A stretch of DNA of 51,295 bases. It comes from Candidatus Cloacimonadota bacterium. Lineage in GTDB: Bacteria; Cloacimonadota; Cloacimonadia; Cloacimonadales; Cloacimonadaceae. This document shows, in pieces, positions 18,101-24,738 of this stretch. Location: the NCBI GenBank assembly GCA_023392795.1, contig JAEWNJ010000108.1, positions 1 to 51,295 on the forward strand, given 5' to 3'. Position 1 is the first letter of the stretch; every line of letters begins with the position of its first letter. The notes below the pieces were generated by a model that did no database searches, had not been told where the DNA came from, and was given only the letters and a program-made list of their open reading frames with translations. The translations under genes were made by a program, and so were the position numbers.

Positions 18101-18124
18101 CGTAAAATGTTACTGATGAAATAA
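15101..18124 (+). CDS. Large secreted repeat protein with FlgD-like C-terminal sorting domain
   Basis: A signal peptide (MKHISLAILLLMIVALLPA) is followed by about 15 repeats of some 50-57 residues. Each carries a strand with the pattern [DN]-[IVL]-Y-A-Q-[KR]-[LV], then a G and a Trp a few residues on, for example 'DLYAQKLAADGSKLWG', 'DIYAQHLNSAGQAQW' and 'NIYAQLISPTGERLWG'. Each is preceded by 'W.D.R'-like strands. The pattern suggests beta-propeller blades, perhaps two propellers in tandem. The last ~85 residues ('NYPNPFNPHTNIALSLP', 'KIYNAKGQLVKELF', 'SGVYFYTAQ') form the FlgD-like Ig fold used as a C-terminal secretion or sorting tail in Cloacimonadota, Bacteroidota and relatives. Role unknown, probably cell-surface binding. 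It is a single-gene unit with its own terminator. Confidence 0.85.
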   Translation: MKHISLAILLLMIVALLPAALQWPEPIAVRQGVNIEWFRTGTETNDGGAIYVWSDTKLGERDLWAQKVDANGNMVWGSPVLVDGKPDRQEDPVITRTSDNNYIIAWIDFSDDLDGNVYAQKLNNNGELLWQQGGKPVCAIPSMQLGLNMEADDNGGAFIIWGDSRNPSKDLYAQRLSSSGDPLWTLNGIPVADGPGDEVQNTMLPDGQGGMIMGYTYTYVGEADVYAKRFDGNGVMTWTEAMPLAITPGSQSGVRLAAMTGGEFVYTWTDQRSGDMDIYAQKVNIAGNMLWSNPFIVYGDQDASTPYQQDNPRIQATSDNAVVIAWEDKRVDHDNGDLYAQKLAADGSKLWGADGISVAAGEFAQSGQRMDSDGNGGVYIVWDDLRNGNTPNDDIYAQHLNSAGQAQWTAGGRSICSMPFEQNGSLVKVADGNVFINWMDLRNGSVGIYYQVINAAGQPQLAENGAQVFWGLSGDTPKGQYQILPRSNDLVIVWQDTRYANDGYRIFFQVMNQDGTMMFAENGVPLTLQGGGTQENPHAVVTPDGHFAVVWVDGREGDPNIYAQLISPTGERLWGDNGMKMTANVPLSQKEPRISWFNDSFYVGWSTWDQYNSNYYYHVYGQRIQNNNKLWGEDGVMVSWLPDDEQNNECVLRSLVDDMYVWDRSHPSGASTIWAKRMAPDGTTPAGWEDMGLQTTNLTAWNQQLLPVAERTPNGIFVMWKDLRDDYIFNFFGQHISRDGERLWADTGVNLADRSREQELPSIAVSRNGISFAWCENINGMHDIGAHKYSFPGQPLWGDLGYMVVEKDTTQSHPTLAAFEGNGMILAWTEYLAIESDIYYDYLNANGSRVYGGGGQIVTAASKGQYEPKAVVLNDVAYLIWADGISSGKTEILGLYAQKVNNETLSNDDPHGSPMAGLSLKQNYPNPFNPHTNIALSLPQKSDLQLKIYNAKGQLVKELFRGELAKGDHSFSWNGTDDSGRSVASGVYFYTAQSNDTRISRKMLLMK

Positions 18125-18148
18125 GCCGACTCTGTAATAGAGAAGAAA

Positions 18149-18184
18149 AACCCCGGCTGGCCAAAGCCGGGGTTCTTCGTTTTG
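18149..18184 (+). terminator. Intrinsic terminator after the repeat-protein gene
   Basis: AACCCCGGCT (18149-18158) pairs with AGCCGGGGTT (18165-18174) around a 6-base loop, followed by CTTCGTTTT. A run of five A before the stem could make it work in both directions. Confidence 0.85.
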
Positions 18185-18187
18185 TGA

Positions 18188-18217
18188 TTGACAGAAGCAT
18201 GGGGCTGGGATTATGTA
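18188..18217 (+). promoter_or_regulatory. Possible promoter of the acylation cassette
   Basis: A perfect TTGACA (18188-18193) is followed after 18 bases by TATGTA (18212-18217), a weak -10 with 3 of 6 matches. It lies between the terminator and the first SGNH gene, where a promoter is needed. Confidence 0.35.
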
Positions 18218-18297
18218 GCCTCCGCGAACAAAATGGTGGTGATACTGTATTGTCCGCCAAAGAATTATGATTACAGCACTATAGTGAATCAGGAGTT

Positions 18298-19743
18298 ATG
18301 AACAGAAATTTCTTGCGTCCCCTATTGATTATCGGCCTGGCGGCTGTCATCACAGGCATCATAGCGCTTTTGATCCCGGCTTGGGACAATAGCTTCTTTC
18401 CCATCAAGAAAATGCCCTGGTTTTCTGCCCTGTTATCTCACAACGCGGCTGGGGACAGTGTATCGGTTGACACTGGTCTGATCGAGCACATACCCAGCGC
18501 TCTGGATCCATTTACCAAAAATCTGGCCATGCTGCAGCCACTCTCCGGACAGCAGCCTCTGGTTAGTAGTACCAAACCCGGGCGCAAGAAGAACCTGCGA
18601 GTAGCCTATTACAGCGATTCCACTATCGAGGGTGATCTGATCACTGCGCCGCTGAGACACAGCTTTCAGAGCGTTTACGGCGGTTCCGGGGTGGGGATGG
18701 TACCCATCACATCCATTGTGGCGGGTTTCCGTCAAACCATCCGCCATAGCTTTTCCAAAAACTGGGAGAGCATTTCCTTCATGAGCTCTGCACGTAAGGA
18801 TATGTCCCTGGGGATCACGGGCTACACATTTATCCCCCGTTCCTATTACACAGCGCAACGTGCGGTGGAACAGCCTGATACCATTGCCGTTACTTCAGAT
18901 ACTCTGGCCCTGGCAGCGGCAGATATACCCAAGCCAGAAGAGCCAAAGACCCAACGGATCTATGTGGATTACGATCCTTGGGTGGAATACAAAGCTGCCG
19001 CTGTAAACGGTGGCGCTGCTGATTTCCGGCAGATCCGGCTTTTCTACAGTCACGCCCCGGAAAATGCTGAAGTGTCGGTATCCTACGATTCCGCTCCTAT
19101 GCAGAGTTTCTATCTCAGTAGTGGTGAACCAGTGCAAATGCTGGATCTAAGTCCAGTAAGTCCCGTAAAGAGCATCAAGCTGCAGTTCTCCCGCCATGAT
19201 CCCATCCACGTCTATGGAATGTCTTTTGATTCAGAATCGGGCGTGCATGTGGATAACTATCCCATTCGCGGTTATTCCGGCATGTATTTCAGCCGCATCC
19301 ATGAAGACGTTCTAAAGGGTTTTCAACGTCATTTGGCTTATGATCTGGTGGTTTTGCAATATGGCGAGAACGTTTCCAACCCCGCGGTGAGAGACTATTC
19401 CAATTATAAGAGTGCAATGAAGCGTACCATCGAACACATCAAGAAAGCTCTCCCGGGAGTTCCAATCCTGATTGTCAGCGCTCATGACCGTAGCATCAGG
19501 GACGCCACGGGTTATCACACTTCACCCGACATCCCCCATTTAGTGAAGACCCAGGCGGAGTTGGCCAAGGAAACAGATTGTGCCTTTTTCAATCTCTATG
19601 AAGCCATGGGGGGGCATAACTCCATGATCGGTTTGGTAAGCCAAAAACCTCCTTTGGCCAGCAGCGATTACACTCATTTCAACCGTCGCGGTGCTGATTA
19701 TGTGGCCGGGATGCTGCTGAAGTTTATCACGGGGGATCAGTGA
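18298..19743 (+). CDS. Membrane-anchored SGNH-hydrolase-like protein (first of the pair)
   Basis: The 481-residue protein has one N-terminal membrane segment (residues ~9-28) and then an extracytoplasmic region. SGNH-type blocks are visible: 'YSDSTIEGD' with Asp107-Ser108 (block I), 'LQYGENVSN' in place of the usual GxND (block III), and 'DYTHFNRRG' with the D-x-x-H catalytic pair (block V). A beta-rich insert lies between blocks I and III. The next genes are a second SGNH protein and an MBOAT acyltransferase; such sets O-acylate cell-wall or exopolysaccharide sugars, MBOAT moving the acyl group across the membrane and the SGNH protein transferring it. AGGAG lies close (two bases) before the ATG. 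The substrate cannot be read from the sequence. Confidence 0.75.
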   Translation: MNRNFLRPLLIIGLAAVITGIIALLIPAWDNSFFPIKKMPWFSALLSHNAAGDSVSVDTGLIEHIPSALDPFTKNLAMLQPLSGQQPLVSSTKPGRKKNLRVAYYSDSTIEGDLITAPLRHSFQSVYGGSGVGMVPITSIVAGFRQTIRHSFSKNWESISFMSSARKDMSLGITGYTFIPRSYYTAQRAVEQPDTIAVTSDTLALAAADIPKPEEPKTQRIYVDYDPWVEYKAAAVNGGAADFRQIRLFYSHAPENAEVSVSYDSAPMQSFYLSSGEPVQMLDLSPVSPVKSIKLQFSRHDPIHVYGMSFDSESGVHVDNYPIRGYSGMYFSRIHEDVLKGFQRHLAYDLVVLQYGENVSNPAVRDYSNYKSAMKRTIEHIKKALPGVPILIVSAHDRSIRDATGYHTSPDIPHLVKTQAELAKETDCAFFNLYEAMGGHNSMIGLVSQKPPLASSDYTHFNRRGADYVAGMLLKFITGDQ

Positions 19744-21029
19744 CATATCGCAAGTTCCTGATAATCCTGGTATTTTGTGCATCTCTATTGCTCACTTTAT
19801 CCTTATCGGGCAGCGAAGCTGAAGACATTCCACAATTGCTCTTTGAAGAGGACTACCCCCAGGATCTGGACACTTTGGAAGAATTCATTCAGAGCTATTA
19901 TCTGCTCCTGGATAGCGACAACTATCTGAAAAGCTACAAGTTTATCCATGCCAATAAGAATAAACTGCAGAACGATCAAGGTGGCTTGCAGGCATTTTAC
20001 CTGAAGCTTTTGGAACTTCGCAACGCCAAGCGTGACAAAGTAGTGATCTACCAAATTGGCGATTCCCATATTCAAAGCGGGTATTTGAGCGGCACTGCCC
20101 GCTCGGCCATGCAGAAGTACTATGGGAATGCCGGACGCGGATTGATTTTTCCTCTCAAGGCACTTAGGACCAATCAGCCGGACGATTATCGCATTACTCT
20201 CAGTGGTAGCAGTCAGCGAGCGGATAAGGAGCCCAGTCTCAGTGGTTTCAGCCTTGCCCTGGGGGGAGGCAATCAACTTGGCATTCAGACCAATAATTTC
20301 TTTAGTATCGACTGCCGTTTTGATCAGGTGACTTTGTATGGGGATAGCCTCTCCATGCTAACGCCAAAGGATAATCCCTGGTCGTTGCGGCATCGGGTGG
20401 AATACAACGGTAAATACACTGCTCATGTGCTAAAGCTGGAAGACTATACAAACTCGTGCGAGGTCAATACTGGTGATGGCTTTCACACTCTATATGGGAT
20501 CTCGCTGGAACGTAGCAGCGGGGGGCTTTTGTACCATTCCATGGGCATCAATGGCGCGGGATTTTACACTCTGGCCGCACAGGACGAGATGTTCCGGCAA
20601 ATAGCTATTTTGCAGCCTGATCTGATCATCGTTTCTTTGGGCACAAACGATGCCCAGGGTCAGTACCGGGCTGAGGTTGCCAGAGCCAATATCCGGAGCT
20701 TTATGACCAAAATGGAGGCCGCCAATCCCCAGAGTGCGATCCTGTTTACCTTGCCTCCAGATTCATACAAACGCGGCAAGCAAAATGCTGATCTTGCCAG
20801 GTTGGCGGAAGAAATCACCGACTACGCCTCACAGAAAGGTCACGCCTGGTGGGATCTCTCGGAAGTGATGGGAGGCAAAGGCAGCGTCACCAAATGGCGC
20901 GGGCATAAAATGGCTGCCTCTGATCTATTGCATTATACCCCAAAAGGATATATGTTGCAGGGACATCTGATGTATCAAGCCATCATCAAAGGTTACAAAA
21001 GTTACAGCGAAGTAAGGGAGATCAAGTGA
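19740..21029 (+). CDS. Secreted SGNH/GDSL-type hydrolase or acyltransferase (second of the pair)
   Basis: The 429-residue protein has a hydrophobic leader (residues ~5-23). Block I is canonical, 'YQIGDSHIQSG' with Ser109; block III is 'SLGTNDAQ'; block V is 'DLLHYTPKGY' with Asp and His. It therefore keeps a complete Ser-His-Asp set, and is the better candidate of the two for catalysis. A beta-rich stretch (about 150-270) separates blocks I and III, as in AlgX/PatB-like acetyltransferases and peptidoglycan O-acetylesterases. The start is GTG, overlapping the stop of the previous gene by four bases (GTGA), and its own stop overlaps the MBOAT start the same way, so the three are translated together. 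Confidence 0.8.
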   Translation: MTYRKFLIILVFCASLLLTLSLSGSEAEDIPQLLFEEDYPQDLDTLEEFIQSYYLLLDSDNYLKSYKFIHANKNKLQNDQGGLQAFYLKLLELRNAKRDKVVIYQIGDSHIQSGYLSGTARSAMQKYYGNAGRGLIFPLKALRTNQPDDYRITLSGSSQRADKEPSLSGFSLALGGGNQLGIQTNNFFSIDCRFDQVTLYGDSLSMLTPKDNPWSLRHRVEYNGKYTAHVLKLEDYTNSCEVNTGDGFHTLYGISLERSSGGLLYHSMGINGAGFYTLAAQDEMFRQIAILQPDLIIVSLGTNDAQGQYRAEVARANIRSFMTKMEAANPQSAILFTLPPDSYKRGKQNADLARLAEEITDYASQKGHAWWDLSEVMGGKGSVTKWRGHKMAASDLLHYTPKGYMLQGHLMYQAIIKGYKSYSEVREIK

Positions 21030-22489
21030 GTGCGCTAGTGGATAAATTGATTGGTCTTCTGGCCTACAATCCTCAGAATCCCCTGCTTTTCAATAGTAGC
21101 TACTTTCTCTTTTTCTTCATTCTGGTCTTGTTATTCTATCCCTTCGTAGTAAACCGGATCAATCTGCGAACCTGGTATCTGCTGTTGGCTTCACTGTATT
21201 TCTATTACAAGACCGGTGGCAGTTTCGTAATCCTGCTTATCCTTACCGCCCTGATCAATTTCTTCATCGGGGCAAAGCTGTATAGATGTCAATCGCGGGG
21301 AGGCCGCAGAGCCTGGCTATTACTTAGTTTGCTTTGGAATCTGGGGACTTTGGGCTACTTTAAATATACCAATTTCATCATCGATAGCATCAATCAGATC
21401 AGTGGCGCTGGCATCGCCAATCTCGATGTATTCTTACCCATCGGGATCAGTTTTTTCACCTTCCAGACCTGGAGCTACACTCTGGATCTTTACTACCGGA
21501 AGTTTGAGCCCATCAGTAGCTTCAAGGATTTTGCCTTCTTCGTTTCTTTCTTCCCACAGCTTGTGGCTGGACCTATCGTACGAGCCAGTTACTTTATTCC
21601 TCAGATCAATCAGAAACTGCATTTGGACAGGGATATTGTAGCTCGTTCCCTGGTGTTGATCTTTGCGGGATTGCTCAAGAAAGGCGTGATCGCGGACTAT
21701 CTCTCCATAAACTTCGTGGATCGGGTCTTTGAGAATCCTGCACTCTTCTCGGGGCTGGAAAACCTTTTGGGCGTATATGCTTATGCCCTGCAGATATACT
21801 GTGATTTCAGCGGCTATTCGGATATCGCCATTGGCCTGGCGGCTCTGCTTGGTTTCGATCTGCCCATCAACTTCATGAGTCCCTACAAAGCCTATAGTGT
21901 CACGGATTTCTGGCGTCGCTGGCACATATCTCTCTCCACCTGGCTGCGCGACTATCTCTACATCCCTCTGGGCGGAAACCGCAAAGGTAAGTCCCGTCAA
22001 CACTTAAATCTTATGATCACGATGCTGCTGGGCGGTTTGTGGCATGGTGCCAGCTGGAACTTCGTCTTTTGGGGCGGGTTACATGGCATAGCTCTGGTCT
22101 TCGACAAGTTCTGGCTCAGGCTGAAGTTTACTCAGCACAAAGCCATGCGGGCATTGGGAATCCTGGTAACCTTTCACTTCGTCTGCTTTACCTGGATATT
22201 CTTCCGCAGCCCGTCGTTTGCCAATTCCTGGCTGATGATTGAACGCATCTTTACAGCCTTCAATGGCGGGTTATTCTGGAACTGGATCAGCAAGTACAGC
22301 GTTCCGGCCGTCCTGATTGCCCTGGGATACTTGGCGCATTGGCAGCCCGATAGCTGGGAACGGCATTTTGGCTCAATATTACGCAAGATGCCCGTGTTTG
22401 TGCAATCCAGCTTACTGGCTTTGGTGATCTGGATCCTCTTCCAGGCGCGCAGCGCGGATATCCAACCCTTCATCTACTTCCAGTTTTAG
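21026..22489 (+). CDS. MBOAT-family O-acyltransferase (AlgI/DltB-like)
   Basis: This is a polytopic membrane protein of 487 residues with about ten hydrophobic segments. Family motifs are 'LPIGISFFTFQTWSY', 'FFPQLVAGPIVR', 'FSGYSDIAIGLA', 'DFWRRWHISLSTWLRDYLYI' and 'GGLWHGASWNFVFWGGLHG', the last with the conserved catalytic His. AlgI/DltB proteins take acyl groups from a cytoplasmic donor and present them for transfer to extracytoplasmic glycans. The GTG start overlaps the stop of the second SGNH gene (GTGA). The pairing with two SGNH proteins mirrors PatA/PatB and AlgI/AlgX/AlgJ systems. The glycan acceptor is unknown; manA just downstream may hint at a mannose-containing one. Confidence 0.93.
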   Translation: MSALVDKLIGLLAYNPQNPLLFNSSYFLFFFILVLLFYPFVVNRINLRTWYLLLASLYFYYKTGGSFVILLILTALINFFIGAKLYRCQSRGGRRAWLLLSLLWNLGTLGYFKYTNFIIDSINQISGAGIANLDVFLPIGISFFTFQTWSYTLDLYYRKFEPISSFKDFAFFVSFFPQLVAGPIVRASYFIPQINQKLHLDRDIVARSLVLIFAGLLKKGVIADYLSINFVDRVFENPALFSGLENLLGVYAYALQIYCDFSGYSDIAIGLAALLGFDLPINFMSPYKAYSVTDFWRRWHISLSTWLRDYLYIPLGGNRKGKSRQHLNLMITMLLGGLWHGASWNFVFWGGLHGIALVFDKFWLRLKFTQHKAMRALGILVTFHFVCFTWIFFRSPSFANSWLMIERIFTAFNGGLFWNWISKYSVPAVLIALGYLAHWQPDSWERHFGSILRKMPVFVQSSLLALVIWILFQARSADIQPFIYFQF

Positions 22490-22497
22490 GGGGAATT

Positions 22498-23652
22498 ATG
22501 CACATTCTCAAAGCGTCCCTGCAAACCTATGCCTGGGGCTCGCGCAGCTTCATCCAGAATCTGCTTAGCCTAAGCGAGCCGGAGATTATTGCCGAAATGT
22601 GGATGGGAGCTCATCCCCAGGCGCCGTCCACGATTGATGGCCAGCCTTTGGACGCGCTGATCGCAGCCGATCCCAAGAAATGGCTGGGTAGCTGCCATGA
22701 TGGTGACAAGCCTGCGTTGTCCTATCTCCTGAAGGTGTTGGCAGCTTCAGAACCTCTCTCCATCCAGGTTCATCCCAATTTAGCACAGGCCGTTCGCGGC
22801 TTTGCTGCTGAAAACGCCCGCGGGATTGCTCTGAATGATCCCATGCGTAGCTACAAAGACGCCAATCACAAACCTGAGCTGATCCTCGCCCTTACTCCTT
22901 TTGACGCGCTCTGCGGTATCAGGGATTACCGCCAGATTGCCGCGATATTCTCCGCCTTCAAGATCAGCCCCTTTTATGTGAACGCGGCAAAGTTTTGCCA
23001 GAACCAGGATCATGATTCATTCCATGCCCTCTTTGAGGAAATCCTGGCAGGAGCCAAACCAGAATTGAATCAGCATCTCCTCTTGCTGGAGGGCACCCGG
23101 GAGTTTGGCGATGAACTCAGCTCCGTCAGATCTCTCTTGCATTACTATCCTAACGATCCTTTTGTGATCGCCCCCTGCATCATGAATCTCATCCATCTGC
23201 GGCCCTCCGAAGCCATCTATCTGGCTGCGGGCGTTCCTCATGCCTATCTGCATGGTGCCGGAGTGGAAATCATGGCTGCCAGCGACAATGTGCTACGCGC
23301 GGGACTTACTCCCAAGCATGTGGATAAGCAAGAACTGCTGGCTACGGTCCGGCTGGAGTCATACATTCCCGCGATCATCCGCGTCCCGGACATTCCCAAT
23401 GCCCTGCACACCTATCCAACTCCTGTGACCGATTTTCAGCTCTCCAGCGCTTGGGTGCAGGGAGAAATGCACCTGGATCCAGAGTGTAAACCCGCGATAA
23501 TCCTGTGCCTTGAAGGTTCCATGCTCTTGAGGACAGACATTGATACTTTGCCCCTGCAGCGGGGAGATTCTGCCATCATCCTCCCGGATGATGCCCTATC
23601 TTCCGTGTCTGGAAACGCACGCTTCGTTTTAGCCCAATCCGGTAAAGGCTGA
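22498..23652 (+). CDS. manA: Mannose-6-phosphate isomerase, class I
   Basis: The enzyme interconverts mannose-6-phosphate and fructose-6-phosphate. The 384-residue type I protein shows 'AEMWMGAHPQAPS', the zinc-binding 'IQVHP' and 'KPELILALTPFDALCG', and 'AAGVPHAYLHGAGVEIMAASDNVLRAGLTPKHVD', all family signatures (the last is longer than most consensus forms but contiguous at about residues 241-277). AGGGGGAA lies just before the ATG, eight bases after the MBOAT stop. It probably belongs to the same transcript and may supply mannose units for a surface glycan, though this is inference. Confidence 0.95.
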   Translation: MHILKASLQTYAWGSRSFIQNLLSLSEPEIIAEMWMGAHPQAPSTIDGQPLDALIAADPKKWLGSCHDGDKPALSYLLKVLAASEPLSIQVHPNLAQAVRGFAAENARGIALNDPMRSYKDANHKPELILALTPFDALCGIRDYRQIAAIFSAFKISPFYVNAAKFCQNQDHDSFHALFEEILAGAKPELNQHLLLLEGTREFGDELSSVRSLLHYYPNDPFVIAPCIMNLIHLRPSEAIYLAAGVPHAYLHGAGVEIMAASDNVLRAGLTPKHVDKQELLATVRLESYIPAIIRVPDIPNALHTYPTPVTDFQLSSAWVQGEMHLDPECKPAIILCLEGSMLLRTDIDTLPLQRGDSAIILPDDALSSVSGNARFVLAQSGKG

Positions 23653-23708
23653 GCCTTTTCCCGCATTGCCCCTATTCTTTCCAGCACAGCTAAGTCTGGA
23701 TTCCTGGT

Positions 23709-23760
23709 CACTTGCCACTCTCCCGGATTCCTCTTACGTGGTACGCAGGAGGGTGGCAAG
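23709..23760. repeat. Dispersed intergenic hairpin repeat, copy B
   Basis: CTTGCCAC (23711-23718) is exactly complementary to GTGGCAAG (23753-23760). Inside, TCCTCTTACG (23729-23738) pairs with CGCAGGAGGG (23744-23753) with one mismatch; G23753 would belong to either stem. The first 27 bases match copy A (from 951) at 25 positions. The element sits between the convergent manA and RNA methyltransferase genes and could also act as a transcript end for both. Confidence 0.6.
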
Positions 23761-23831
23761 ATGGTTAGAATAGCGAGGGCGGCAGGAATGGACACTTGAT
23801 ACCAAAAGGGCAATTCAGTGGATTTTACGAA

Positions 23832-24575
23832 TCATACTCCGGATGACTTATAGATCTGATAGCACAAGATCCCGGCTGCTACAGCTACGTTCAGGGATTC
23901 CATCCCGGGTACCATCTCGATGCTCACACTTTTATCAATATGGCGCTTTAGTTCTGGACTTACGCCATGCGCTTCGCTGCCCAGCACGTAGATGCAGGGC
24001 GATGTCGTAATCTGTATATCCCCAAGTTTCTGTGTACCATCCATATCCAGAAACCGCATATCTTGCTGCATGGCCAATAAATCTTTATGAGTAACAGTTT
24101 GAAAGGCAACATGATACACAGCGCCCAACGATGCTCGCACCAGCTTGGGATTGCCAATATCACAGCACTGTGGGCTCAGGAATAGCTGAGCGATGCCAAA
24201 AGCTGCCGCCAGGCGGAAGATGGTGCCCAGGTTTCCGGGATCTGCGATACCATCAAGGTAGAGGGCAGAGTGGAAGTCCCTTCTACGTTCATGGGGGAGG
24301 GGATACAAACCAGCAATACCCGCGGGATGCTCGCTATCGCAGATTTTCTTCAGTTCTGCTTCCCGAATCTGGTAGACGGGGATCCCTGGTGGGATTGAAC
24401 ATTGGCTACCCTCAGCATAGTACAGCTCGAGGGGATGCACACCATAATCTGCCAATTGATGCAGCAGCCTTTGCCCTTCCAAAACAAGCACTTGTCTCTG
24501 CTGTCTATGCTTTTTCTGATGTAACTTTGATAGTTCTGATATTTTAGCCTTAGATAGTGCTCTGTTTTCCAGCAT
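23832..24575 (-). CDS. SpoU/TrmH-family RNA 2'-O-methyltransferase
   Basis: SPOUT-class enzymes methylate a ribose in rRNA or tRNA with S-adenosylmethionine. The 247-residue protein has an N-terminal substrate-binding part ('VLVLEGQRLLHQL') and the three SpoU motifs: 'DPGNLGTIFRLAAAFG', 'VLGSEAHGVS' and 'MESLNVAVAAGIL'. The layout is that of the 23S rRNA methyltransferases of the RlmB/TsnR group; the target nucleotide cannot be assigned. AAGGAG lies six bases before the ATG. It is the last gene of a minus-strand run and converges on manA. Its upstream region is the DnaA-box cluster. Confidence 0.92.
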   Translation of the reverse strand: MLENRALSKAKISELSKLHQKKHRQQRQVLVLEGQRLLHQLADYGVHPLELYYAEGSQCSIPPGIPVYQIREAELKKICDSEHPAGIAGLYPLPHERRRDFHSALYLDGIADPGNLGTIFRLAAAFGIAQLFLSPQCCDIGNPKLVRASLGAVYHVAFQTVTHKDLLAMQQDMRFLDMDGTQKLGDIQITTSPCIYVLGSEAHGVSPELKRHIDKSVSIEMVPGMESLNVAVAAGILCYQIYKSSGV

Positions 24576-24608
24576 GCATAGCTCCTTGTTATTCAGTTTG
24601 ATATATAC

Positions 24609-24716
24609 TTATCCACAGTGGAGTGTGGATAAGAGCTTAAAGCTAAGTGATTAACTTGCAATATCATAAATACTTATCCACAAAATGCCATGAGACTTAT
24701 CCACAGCTTGTCCACA
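24609..24716. promoter_or_regulatory. Cluster of DnaA boxes
   Basis: Four perfect TTATCCACA boxes lie at 24609-24617 (+), 24624-24632 (-), 24674-24682 (+) and 24697-24705 (+), and TTGTCCACA at 24708-24716 differs at one base. The first two face each other as a perfect 9-base inverted repeat with a 6-base centre. The surroundings are AT-rich (24588-24608 and 24633-24673). By chance one expects well under one perfect box in the whole window. Candidates are a replication origin, a DnaA titration site, or DnaA control of the methyltransferase gene. Confidence 0.75.
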
Positions 24717-24738
24717 TAAGCCATAAGAGCCTGAATCT

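Noticed and set aside
23436..23813. Minus-strand frame of 125 codons under the end of manA
   Set aside because: It is opposite to manA and the repeat, with no recognisable domain and no ribosome site.
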